Of a DNA stretch of 64,000 nt, positions 54,791 to 64,000 are shown in pieces. The stretch's first letter is position 1, and each line of letters begins with the position of its first letter. Below the pieces are notes generated by a model that saw nothing but the letters and a program-made list of their open reading frames with translations, did not search any database and was not told the DNA's origin. Origin of the DNA: Brachypterus glaber (taxonomy: Eukaryota > Arthropoda > Insecta > Coleoptera > Kateretidae); NCBI GenBank assembly GCA_958510825.1, contig OY294044.1, positions 42,869,550 through 42,933,549 on the forward strand, written 5' to 3'. Made by a program: the position numbers and the translations under genes.

Positions 54791-55158
54791 AAAAACTAAG
54801 AAAAAGAAAAGGTTGTTACACCCTGGCCCAAAAATAAATATCAAGTGATTTATGGACTCTTGATTTTTTTTTGCAATTTAATGCAATTTTTTAGCTTTTT
54901 TAAGAAATTTATTTATTTTTTGGACACCCTGTACTTTTTTTCAAAAACGTAAAATTCCTGAAATTCGGACATATTAATGTTTTTATATCCTTACAAAAAT
55001 AAAAACATATTCAAAAAAGCGCCGGGCGCGACCTATAATTATGTTTTAAAAAACCTAAAAAAATATCAGGGTTATTTTTTCACCTAACGGAACAATTTTG
55101 AGGGGTGGGACCCAAACAGTTTCGTAGGTCCGGGCACCCTAATATACACGGTGTATAC
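54791..55158. other. Unassigned intronic DNA
   Basis: ACACCCTGTACTTTTTTTC (54925-54945) is transposon-end-like. A GC-rich phrase, GCGCCGGGCGCGACC, lies at 55020-55034. No gene. Confidence 0.4.
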
Positions 55159-55667
55159 ACAGTGTATTTGAAATAGGGTCCAAAATTTTAAGGCGTTATT
55201 CTACATCAGAAAATATGACAAAAGTTCCTATAAACATTTGTCTAAGGAGCCCCTTTAAAAGTGGCTAAAAAATTTGGTTTTTATTTAATAACTCAGGAAC
55301 CCTTTAAGAACTAATCTTAATAAAGCCCATCTTCGAATGTTATATTTATGTATTTAATTTAACCAGGCGTGTGCGAAACGGGGATGCCTTATCAGTTTTT
55401 TGTCTCAAACTTTTTTCTGTGTAATTTTTTTGTAATTTTATTTTTGGAATATGATTCATTAGGTTAAAATACATAAAAAAGCACCCTTGTTGTAATACTG
55501 TAGGATTAACCGTTTTCAAGAAAAATTAGTTTGAAGCTGAAATTTCACGGTTTGGGGACCAAAAATTAAATCCTAAATACTGAAAAACAAAATTTCAATG
55601 ATGCAGGGTTATTTTATATCAAAAACTAAAAAAAAAATTTTTATAAGTACATGTATTTTTTTATTGA

Positions 55668-55950
55668 TGTCAATGTCAATGTCAATGTCTTTATTTTTTA
55701 TTTAATAATTGAAAAATACAAAATTTACTGTAAATATCATTAAAATATTGGAAAATGGAGTGAAATTATGAGATACAAGGATGAAGCTATATGTAGAAGA
55801 TAAAATAATAAATTTGAAGTTAAAATTATTGTAAACAAACGATTTGGAATATTTTTATCAAAATTAATGGAGAGCCCCTAGCACAAGCCAAAAGCTTATT
55901 TGGGGCTCTCCATGACTCTGTAGTAAATTATACATAAATAAATAAATAAT
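55668..55950 (+). mobile_element. Retroelement 3' end, copy B, nested in the foldback
   Basis: Stem ATGGAGAGCCCC (55867-55878) with GGGGCTCTCCAT (55902-55913), then GACTCTGTAGTAAATTATAC and an AAATAAATAAATAAT tail. A (TGTCAA)n run at 55668-55690 marks the other border. It interrupts the foldback left half, as judged by the missing counterpart on the right. Confidence 0.72.
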
Positions 55951-56174
55951 AATAAATGTAGGTAGAAAAATCGCTTTAAAAGCTGCTATGGCCTTTTAAA
56001 AATGGTGCATTTTTAGGAGACCATAGCTCCCTTAGGATTGATTTTTGGAAGTACATGTACTTAAGATTTTTTTATAAGTTTTTGATGTAAATTCACACAT
56101 TCATTGAAATTTTGGTTTTCAATATTTTAGTATTTAATTTTTCGTCTTGGAATCTTCTATTTTTTATTTTTTCT

Positions 56175-56990
56175 CGAAAACGGTTACTCCTACAGTATTA
56201 CAAGAGTACCATTTTTATGTGTGTTTGACCTGAGAAATGATATTCCAAAAACAAAATTACAAAAGGTTACACAGAAAAGAGTTTGGGACAAAAAACTGAT
56301 AAGGCCCCCCATTTCGCACACCCCTGGTTATAATAAGTATATGAAAATAACAAAAAAGATGGGCCTTATTAAGATTAGTTAACTTGCAAAACCTCGTTGC
56401 TATATCTCAAAGGGTTCCTGAGTTATTAAATACAAACGGACATTTCAGGGCCACTTTCAGAGGGTCCCAGCTCTCTTAAGACGCATTTTTAGACATATTT
56501 ATAGTAACTTTTTGTCATATTTTATGATGTAGAATCACCCCTTAAAATTTCGGACCATATTTCAAATACACCCTGTATAGCAGAAAACGGTGACTCCTAC
56601 AGTATTACAACAAGAGTAGCATTTTTATGTGTTTTGACCTGAGAAAACATATTCCAAAAACAAAATTATAAAAGGTTACACAGAAAAGAGTTTGGGACAA
56701 AAAACTGATAAGGCCCCCCATTTCGCACACCCCTAGTTATAATAAGTATATGAAAATAACAAAAAAGATGGGCCTTATTAAGATTAGTTAACTTGCAAAA
56801 TCTCGTTGCTATATCTCAAAGGGTTCCTGATTTATTAAATACAAACGGACATTTTAGGGCCACTTTCAGAGGGTCCCAGCTCTCTTAAGACGCATTTTTA
56901 GACATGTTTATAGTAACCTTTTGTCATATTTTATGATCTAGAATCACCCCTTAAAATTTCGGGCATATTTCAAATACACTCTGTATAGCA
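56175..56990 (+). repeat. 408-bp tandem duplication
   Basis: Units 56175-56582 and 56583-56990 are about 95% alike, from GAAAACGGT(T/G)ACTCCTACAG through TTTCGCACACCCCT(G/A)GTTA to the terminus TTCAAATACA(C/T). Differences are scattered substitutions and small indels, so the duplication is not an assembly copy. Confidence 0.9.
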
Positions 56991-57170
56991 GTAAATATGA
57001 TTTTATCTTTTAAAAAGTATTTTTTAATATTATTAGATTTAACTAACATATTTTGAGTAAATTAGTTTTCTTTGTTTCCTCACTTAATTGCGGATTTTGG
57101 TCTACTTAAAGCGATGAATAGAACATTGAAATAGCACGTAGTTTTATTGGGCCATAAATTCTTATTTCAG

Positions 57171-57331
57171 GTATATTGAAAGGACGCTTGAATCTGGTGT
57201 TTTCAGCGAGCAAGGACACTAATAGTATAATACCCTCGGAAACGACAAAGCTTTGTATTGCTGAAAAAGATTTCAAAAAATTAGTTTATTTCATTAACAT
57301 AACTGCGTTTACCAAACCACGGACAAAGTAA
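57171..57331 (+). pseudogene. Partial duplicate of Ig exon B with intact acceptor and early stop
   Basis: 57153-57229 repeats 57351-57427, including the acceptor CTTATTTCAG|GTATATT and the first 19 codons (GILKGRLNLVFSASKDTNS). After that the sequences part. In the phase dictated by exon A the frame stays open for 53 codons and ends at TAA (57329-57331), without the second Ig cysteine. It is either a dead duplicate or, if spliced in, an exon giving a truncated secreted product. Confidence 0.75.
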
Positions 57332-57368
57332 TTTTCCTTGTTGCTAATAACATAAATTCTTATTTCAG

Positions 57369-57539
57369 GTATATTAAAAGGACGTTTAAACCTGGATTAT
57401 TCAGCCAGCAAGGACACGAACAGTGTCCACAGAGCTTTGCACATAATACAACCAGGTCCGGATCTCTCTGGAAATTATACTTGCCTCGTATCAACCTTCA
57501 GCAGTGAAGACAGAAAGACCAAGAGGATGCTAGTACTAG
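57369..57539 (+). CDS. Ig-domain protein gene, exon B (second half of the Ig domain)
   Basis: A 171-bp exon between TTATTTCAG and GGTAAG sites, phase 1 in and phase 1 out. It encodes ILKGRLNLDYSASKDTNSVH, RALHIIQPGPDLSGNYTCLV and STFSSEDRKTKRMLVL. DLSGNYTC is the D-x-G-x-Y-x-C signature around the second Ig cysteine, pairing with the cysteine of exon A. The TKRMLVL end matches the last strand of a V-type domain. Phase-1 borders are usual for Ig-domain exons in animals. The next exon (a second Ig domain or the membrane anchor) was not found before 64000. Confidence 0.9.
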
Positions 57540-57819
57540 GTAAGAAAATAATAGTAGCTTACAAATTCCAAATTTCTCTAGGAATTTTTAAATTTTATTT
57601 TGTTATTTTATCTCCCAAATCCCAAATCAAAAGTTTTAATGGAAAATATTCTAAAATGAAGTGTCAAGTTTAACTAATAAAATGTTAAAAAGAATTTAAG
57701 GACATAATTATGTTTATAGGACTATTTTCTTATATTTTATATAGAATTCCCTTGTGGCTTCTAATTTTTTTCTGAGTGAATTAACATTATGTTTTAGTAT
57801 GTGTTATTTTAGGGCTTTA
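57540..57819 (+). other. Start of the next intron
   Basis: The donor GTAAGAAAAT follows exon B. No other feature is seen; the open frame running past the donor is readthrough. Confidence 0.6.
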
Positions 57820-58030
57820 GCCTTTTCAGGGACATACGCACATATGTGTACAGTTAAAAATAAATTCCGCAAAATGAAATTCACCGAATTCATTAACGCT
57901 CAGTGGCTATAGCTGTTACCATTTGCTTTGTTTCCAATCACAAGCGACATCCAATCGCCAAGATTTGCACATCTTCAGTTGTTTACTTATTTTTACAATA
58001 AAAAGCAGTTTTAACTTTTGCTACTAATTC
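57820..58030 (+). repeat. Dispersed direct repeat, copy 2 (downstream of Ig exon B)
   Basis: Matches 36514-36702 in the same orientation (CACATATGTGTACAGTTAAA, GAAATTCACCGAATTCATTA, GCTTTGTTTCCAATCACAAG). A 15-base insertion, TACAATAAAAAGCAG, is present near 57995. The two copies lie just outside the two Ig exons. Confidence 0.8.
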
Positions 58031-58089
58031 TTTACTTTCAAAAACAATAGGGATCTAACTAATTCACGTTTTTGAAGAATTTTCCTCCA

Positions 58090-58800
58090 GGTGTCAAAAT
58101 ATTTAGTATAGTTTGCAGTTTTATCATGAAGCGTTTGAAGCTTCTTGGCCGTTTAGAAATTATTTAAAAATATTACCAAAGTTCAAGCTCAGTTGTGGGT
58201 GCTCAACGTTTTTTCACCTGAGAATTGGGTCGCTTTCACTGCGTATGCTATACGCCGCACTGTAAACATATTTGGAAACGACTTCACTTTACAAGACAAT
58301 AAGCCACCAATAAGACAATGAAACTCGCGAAGTGGGGAGAATATCGCAGCTGTAGCGGCCAGTATTGCCAATAAGTCTTTGTCGATTTCACGATGATCCC
58401 AACAATTGGGGCTTTTTTAGAAATTTGCATAAGGATTTGGGCCTACATCCTTACAAAGTCCAAGTTGACGTCTGAGAAAGCCCCAATTGTTGCGATCGCC
58501 TTGAAATCGACAAAGGTTCCTCAACAATACTGGCCGCTGCAGCTGCGATATTCTCCTCACTTGGCCCGTTTCGTTATCTTGTTGGTGGCTTATTGTCCTG
58601 TAAAGTGAACTTATGCTCAAACTTTTCTATAGTGTGGCCTATAGCCTGGGCAGTGACGGTGACCCAATTCTCAGATGAACACCTACGACTGAGCTTCAAC
58701 TTTGCTAATATTTTTAATAATTTCTAAACGGCCGAGAAGCGTCAAACACTGCATGATAAAACTGCAAACTATACTGAGTATTTTGAAACCTAGAAGAATA
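58090..58800. mobile_element. Long hairpin (foldback), arms about 330 bp
   Basis: The left arm (58090-58416) and right arm (58475-58800) are reverse complements at about 80%: TAGTATAGTTTGCAGTTTTA, GGCCGTTTAGAAATTATT, CTGAGAATTGGGTC, CACTTTACA(A/G)GACAATAAGC, GAGAATATCGCAGCTG and GCGGCCAGTATTG. It is markedly richer in GC than its surroundings. Both arms, read in the same frame, give ILAAxAAIFS and GGLLSCKV, so the arms could derive from a duplicated coding piece. I recognise no family. If transcribed it would give a long double-stranded hairpin. Confidence 0.82.
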
Positions 58801-59149
58801 AAAATATTTATTAGGAACCGAGAAATCTCTATTTAAAATCCTATCATGTCTGGTGTCCCATAATTTTGTGTGGATTAATTTTCTGTAAAATACTGAAAAA
58901 GTTGCAAGTTGTCAATATATATACATAAATTTGTTTAAAAATATAAAAATCTATTTAAGTACCACAGAATTTTGAATTTTTCCAACTGTTTCAGAGGAAA
59001 TATTTAGGAATTGAGGAATACTCTAGGTCCATAAATACTAAACCTGGTATATTATATTTTGTGTATAGTACATCCGCTGTTTTGTGTTCTCGTTACAAAA
59101 AATATTTTTTTTACTACTTGCTTTAGAACATACCATTCATTTTGTAGTG
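58801..59149. other. Unassigned AT-rich DNA
   Basis: No supported feature. Confidence 0.4.
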
Positions 59150-59245
59150 TTACGCCCATGTTAATGGTATAGGAAAATAGCGTTACAGGGGGGTGGGGGT
59201 CCAAAATGATCAAAATTTGCTTTACGTAATACTTGAACGTTCCCT
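59150..59245. repeat. Partial copy of the 48.2-kb MITE (right end)
   Basis: GGGGGTCCAAAATGATCAAA, ATTTGC and TTACGTAATACTTGAACGTT then CCCTA match one end of the MITE at 48236-48699. The left end is degenerate (GTTACGCCCATG). Confidence 0.72.
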
Positions 59246-59399
59246 ATTAATATTAATAAAAAAACTGTTCAATTTTTATTTTGTTTTACTATTGAATTCT
59301 TTTAATTTATAAATTATTAAATACAACAATTTTAAGAATTGATAATGATATTAAAACGGTTCAATCTGTTTCATAGTATGCAGTACATGGCAACCGAAG

Positions 59400-59490
59400 C
59401 GTTGTGATCTAATTTATAAGATTATAATCTATAATTATCAGATAATGATTATCAGATAATCATAATCTGGTAATCATAATCTTACAATAA
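59400..59490. repeat. AT-rich palindrome cluster
   Basis: Serial overlapping palindromes of the type GATTATCAGATAATCATAAT (ATAAGATTATAATCT..., CAGATAATGATTATC...). This is a low-complexity self-complementary patch. Confidence 0.7.
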
Positions 59491-59769
59491 GTTTCACTAA
59501 CTTAGCTCTATAAAATCAAGTGCTTTTATTACCCTGAAATATTATTAGTCTATGCCGACTTAAATACGAAATGATAAATATAATATTTATTATTATTCAT
59601 AATTACAAATAATATTTTTCCTGTTAAAATCCAAATTCTAGTAACTCAAGTTAATGAATAATCCAAGAAATCGTATGGCCTTACTAAACGAGTATATTAA
59701 TACAAGAAGACCGGAAAACTTCTACCAAATTTAATGTGAAGATTCCCTATACCGTTCTAATTTTTATAG

Positions 59770-59880
59770 GTTGTTATAAAAATTAATGAAGAGTCCCTAG
59801 CACAAGCTTAAGCCTAATTGGGGCTCTTCATGACTCTATAGTAATTTCAAGTAAATAAATAAAATAATAAAATAATTATA
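59770..59880 (+). mobile_element. Retroelement 3' end, copy C
   Basis: Stem ATGAAGAGTCCC (59786-59797) with GGGGCTCTTCAT (59820-59831), then GACTCTATAGTAATTTCAAG and an AAATAAATAAAATAAT tail. Compared with copies A and B, the fourth pair changes from G-C to A-T on both strands of the stem (compensatory) and one G-T wobble appears. Confidence 0.82.
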
Positions 59881-62800
59881 ATAAAATATTGTTATAGTTT
59901 AACCCTCTATGAAGCAGACCGTTACCCAAAAAAAATCCTCTTTTTTTTTCTCTTTCTTAATTTGAGTTATCAAAATGATTTAATTTGCTTTTCATTTAAT
60001 TTCATTTAATTTTTTTTTTTTGTAGAAAAAAAGAATTATTTTATTTGTATATTTTATTATTATTTTTTTTTATGCTTTATTTTTTTTTTTTTTGTTTTGG
60101 GTACGATGTTTTGCCAGTTTTCATAGTTAACAATATCAAAATAATAATAATAAATATAATAATACTTATTAAAGATATGTATATTTCAACATACACAGTA
60201 CCATAAAGGAATCATACGTATAACTAGTGCTGTTATTAAAATAGTCACCTTTTTTACACTGCGTACATTGAGTCTGGAATCACCTGATTAACTCTTAAGT
60301 TATAAGTCTTTAAAGAAACGCTCGGAGCGGTCGATTTTTATTTTTTATTTTGGTGTAAAAAAAGGCCTTTTTATAAGCCCTTTGCCAAATTTCGCTTTAT
60401 CATACACCGTTAGAAAGCTTATTAAATAAACTTTCCAACAATGTGTAACAAGGGGTAGGTTGCTGTTAAAAAAAAATTGCGAGGGGGTGAAAAATAATTA
60501 GGAAAAGGCGTTTTTGTTAAAAACGTGTAGAGAAGTTAATTTGGAAAAAACTTTTTTATTGAGGCGAAATAGCTCAAAATAATAATACTGTAAATATCTA
60601 TACGCCTTAATTAAATTATAGATTCTATTGTTCCTCATTGCATTAACAAGAGGCCCTTAAAGTATGTAACTTAAAAAATGTATATAAAAAAACATTTAAA
60701 AACATGTATATCTATAAAAAATTGCTACTAAAATTGTTATTATTTATTTATATTGATATTGATATTAAATTAAAAAAATTATCTCATCTGACAGATATTT
60801 TCAGCTCGGGACATTTTCCATTTCTTTCTCCTTTAAGATATATGTCACACTGTTGAAGTTAAAGCTCTTTTGATAGAACCAATCTATTGAGAACAACTTT
60901 GTTCAATTATTTGAGTTCAGTTAAGGCGCTTAACTATCAATGAAATCAAGAAGGTATCTATAGAATTTGCTAAATTAGTTTTGTTTCAAAGAGGGATTTG
61001 TAAGATTTCAATAAGATTATTATTACAAAATTGTATAGTTAATTAGTATAACATAAATTTTTGAAAATTTCAAAAAACCATTTTCAGAAAAAAAAATTAA
61101 TAAAAAATAAACTAGTTACTGAAACTATTCAATAGCGGTGGTGTAGCGTGGGTATAAAAAGTGGAGGGCTCAAGTTCGAACAAATGTAATGACCTCTGTT
61201 AAAAGTTAGTAATTATGGGGGACGGTCCTACATGAATAGCAGTCCCAAAATAACTTCCTAAACTCAAAAAAATATATAAAATTAAAATGATTTTCGTTAA
61301 AAAAGAATACTTAGCCTGGTCATTAAAAAAAAATCAAAAAAAAAAACAAACAAAAATGTAAAAAATTTGAAAAAAAAATTCAAAAACTATGCCTTCAGCT
61401 TAAAATGTTGTCGAGTTATCATGATCAAAAAATTTCCCTGATAAACAGACCAAAAAATCGACCGACAGATTTTTTTTTCTCGAAAATCAACTTTTTTGCA
61501 AACATTGAAAAACTTAAGAAAAAGAAATAACATTTTTTGAAAGGTTTTGAACACCTAACTCAAGACTTTCCTCGGGGAAACTAAAATATAATAATTGCAA
61601 TTAATAAAAGATTTATATTTTTATGAAAGGTTTTGGCAATTCGCCTCTTCTGAGATATAACTATATTGAGAGTAGTTCCGGATCTGTCAAGTTTTAAGAA
61701 ATAAACAAATTTAAAAAAATCATAGAATAAAATATTTATTTATATTTTACAGTTGTATACTATGAAACTTGCAGTTTATAAAAAGTTGTTGCTTTATTTA
61801 TAATATGTTTGTACCTACATTGGAGCGGTCCTTTGATTTTTAGGCACACCGTCTTTTTTTGTTAACTGTCTAAAAATAGAGTGTACCAAATTTCAGGTAG
61901 CTCAACATTCTGAATCGAAAGGTGGCCCACCTTAGCTACGATCGAGCCCAAAAAAGTGGTCACCAAACATATTTTTAGGGATGTAAAAGCCAAAAGGTAG
62001 CTATTATCCAAAAAATACAAAGAACATAAAAGTTTGGAAAATAAATACAGCATATCAAAAACATAAATATTTTTGAAAAATGTTAGTTTTTTTTTTAATT
62101 TAATTAAAAAATGTTTAATTTTTTAATTTATTTTTAAAAATGTTTTAATTTAATAAATTAAATTTTTATTTTGTTTTTAATTTTATATCTTTGCATTTTT
62201 GATAGGCTGACGTCCAAGGATCTACCGTTTAGCTTTTATACCCTTAAAAATATGTAACATTTTCAGGCTCGATGCAGCCGGTGCACCGCGGTGTTAACTT
62301 TGAGCTATCGACCTGACATTTGGTACACAAAATTTTTATACAATTTGAAACAAATTTAGGAGGCATCCCACAAACATCTATTTTTTAAGGATCACCCTAA
62401 TGCACCAACAATTAATCAATACTATAATTTATTTAGGGGTAAAGATCATATAGGTACAATTATATTGTTTACAGTGAAAACCTATTTACTTTGAAAACAT
62501 TTATTGAATTATCAATAAAGTAAGATTGGATAAATATTTGTTCGAAATATAACAATGCCTATATTTGTTTTTATATCGAGTTTTAATTATTTACCATGTT
62601 TATTGATAATAATTCAAAACAAACTAAATATAACAATACAATATAACAGTTTACTTTAATTTTTCAAATCAAATAACACAAAAAATTATTATTTTACAAA
62701 GCACGAGCTACACTATTTACCTATAGTAAACTATACACTGAAAAGAAATATGTAGGAACAGTTATTGTAAAATTTACAATAATGCCTATGTTTGTTTTTA

Positions 62801-63036
62801 CATCTATTTTATTTCTTTTACCAGGTTTTTTAATAATAATTAAAAATAAACTAAACAGCGCTACTAGTCGTATACACAGTTTAGCATTGTTGTGTACAGA
62901 ATGGTATCTTATTTGACATTTATTTAGTAAAACCTACCATGATAGTTACGACAAACCAACATAGACTTATTTCTTGATTGTTGTAAGTGCGCATCCAGAT
63001 AGCCTATATTGACATTGGTAATAAACGTCCCTAAAA
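59881..63036. other. Mostly unassigned AT-rich DNA
   Basis: I found no exon, RNA gene or terminal repeat. Minor points: a decayed GTTATCATGATCAAAAAATT/GACCGACAGA phrase at 61415-61470 related to 34860-34900; a weak tRNA-like phrase at 61135-61185; and a diverged direct repeat with AATGCCTAT(A/G)TTTGTTTTTA at 62552 and 62782, followed in both by TTTACCA(T/G)GTTT. Confidence 0.45.
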
Positions 63037-63173
63037 TATTAACTAAAATATGGACATTAATTAAACATGCACACACAAAAACAAGTATCAGTTCCCCCAA
63101 CTATATATATTAACTAAAATATGGACATTAATTAAACATGCACACACAAAAACAAGTATCAGTTCCCCCAACT
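63037..63173 (+). repeat. Perfect 66-bp tandem duplication (71-bp period)
   Basis: 63037-63102 and 63108-63173 are identical by reading, from TATTAACTAAAATATGGACA to GTATCAGTTCCCCCAACT, separated by ATATA. It is very recent, or an assembly artefact. Confidence 0.92.
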
Positions 63174-63498
63174 TTCACCACTTTTTTGAGGTTAGCAACG
63201 AAATGCGACCTGACCGAGTCAAACCAACCCCAGATTGGAATTCAGTGACCCCAAAAACTTATAGAAATGTTTGTCTCGTCTGGGAAAACAGATCTTTTTT
63301 TTGTGAGCTTGTGTAATTAATGCTCCTAAACATTTTGAATTTTAATAAATATTTTGGGATCAACTTACCTAGCAGCTATGCCGAAGTGCGCAGATTTAAA
63401 AGTCAAAAATTTTGACATTGTTTTATTTGTATTACCTATTTATAATTATTTATAAGACAAAATAATGAATTTAGAAAAAGGCCGAAAACACAGAAGCG

Positions 63499-63610
63499 GA
63501 GTTTAAAAAATAGTATTTTACAGGTCGACTCGTAAAATAGTACTTTTCCGAGACCATCTATAGGTGGACGAAAAGTACCATTTTTTGGGAGACCTGTATA
63601 CTATTTTATT
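63499..63610. repeat. 110-bp hairpin repeat
   Basis: AAATAGTATTTTACAGGTC on the left pairs with GACCTGTATACTATTTTAT on the right. The inner AAATAGTACTTTTC pairs with GAAAAGTACCATTTTTT. It is a small foldback element. Confidence 0.75.
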
Positions 63611-64000
63611 CGTAACTGTTTTTGTTTAAAAATAAAGACTATTTTTTTTGAAACCTATATGTTTGAATTCAAATTAAGAAAATAATACTATAATACTTAG
63701 TTTTTTAGTTCTTTTCATATATACCACAAATATTTTTTCCTGCATTCATAAGAAAAGCAGAATCATATAAAACTGAAGTTCCACATACGTTTAACCCAAA
63801 TAAACAACCACAAAAAACATTTGTTGATAGTTCACAAGGCACCGTTTATAACATTTATTAACCTTCTCAGTCTCAAAAGTGAAAAACATTGACTAAAACT
63901 GTACATTTAAGTTTTTTAAACGAATGTAATAGATTATATTCGTGCTTATCATGGAAACAGCAGTTCAGCCATCTTGCTTTAAGCATTAATAATCGGTGGC
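63611..64000. other. Unassigned DNA at the window edge
   Basis: No supported feature to the end of the window. Confidence 0.4.

Larger units (their letters stand above)
55159..56990. mobile_element. Foldback element, related to the 12.4-kb family, with duplicated right half
   Basis: The left end ACAGTGTATTTGAAATAGGG pairs with the right ends CCATATTTCAAATACACCCTG and CATATTTCAAATACACTCTG. Complementary blocks continue inward (ATTCTACATCA/ATGATGTAGAAT, AAAGTTCCTATAAA, TTAATAAAGCCCATC, GTGTGCGAAACGGGG). The right half is present twice in tandem (56175-56582 and 56583-56990). The left half is interrupted by a retroelement 3' end (about 55668-55950). No ORF. Confidence 0.85.

Noticed and set aside
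57437..57673. Exon B extended through to 57673
   Set aside because: The frame past 57539 crosses a strong GTAAG donor and loses Ig character, so it is intron readthrough.
58189..58620. Small protein-coding genes on either strand at 58.2-58.6 kb
   Set aside because: The frames lie in the two arms of a hairpin and mirror each other. No family, start context or splice sites support a gene.
61135..61190. tRNA gene or second SINE head (GGTGGTGTAGCGTGGG ... CAAGTTCGAAC)
   Set aside because: The A-box and B-box resemblance is partial, no acceptor stem can be closed, and no SINE body follows.

Overview
The window is AT-rich animal nuclear DNA, almost certainly from an insect or another arthropod. 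It carries an intact BEL/Pao retrotransposon, remains of CR1/Jockey-type LINEs, tRNA-derived SINEs, many foldback (inverted-repeat) elements and two exons of an arthropod-type immunoglobulin-domain gene with consensus GT/AG splice sites. I see no bacterial operons, no CRISPR array, no rRNA and no free-standing tRNA gene. The order of insect cannot be told from the sequence.

Host gene: two symmetric exons on the + strand (36865-37065 and 57369-57539) encode the two halves of one V-type Ig domain. The intron between them is about 20.3 kb and is filled with repeats. Just before the second exon lies a partial duplicate of its 5' end with a working acceptor site, which runs into a stop codon. The remaining exons must lie outside the window or are not recognisable in it.

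Layout: 0-4.3 kb holds a small foldback element, a long TTC microsatellite and a large nested inverted repeat. 4.9-7.5 kb holds a microsatellite-bearing repeat, a tRNA-derived SINE split by a LINE fragment with a 13-bp target duplication, and a LINE 3' end. 7.6-16.3 kb holds tandem and foldback repeats, including a dispersed same-strand GGGACCGTCGTT motif. 16.3-27.5 kb is a decayed minus-strand LINE interrupted by a complete, very young BEL/Pao element (identical 553-bp LTRs, AAGGA target duplication, 1790-codon open polyprotein) and by a second 559-bp insertion. 27.6-31.9 kb is foldback DNA. 31.9-33.5 kb is a Jockey-clade LINE. 34-36 kb holds a tandem array. The big intron (37-57 kb) holds a hAT-type nonautonomous transposon with an 8-bp target duplication and internal tandem repeats, two full copies of a (CCGTCTGT)n-containing element, a TIR element, a MITE, a long AAAT microsatellite, another LINE and a foldback element with a tandemly duplicated half. 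58-64 kb holds a long hairpin and minor repeats.

The most notable signals are: (i) a 42-bp loop that lies in opposite orientations in two foldback copies with collinear right flanks; (ii) a LINE/SINE 3'-terminal stem-loop seen in three copies with a compensatory base change; (iii) the exact reconstruction of two insertions in one LINE reading frame; and (iv) the duplicated partial Ig exon. I found no clear new multi-gene system. The interest is in transposon biology and one host gene.
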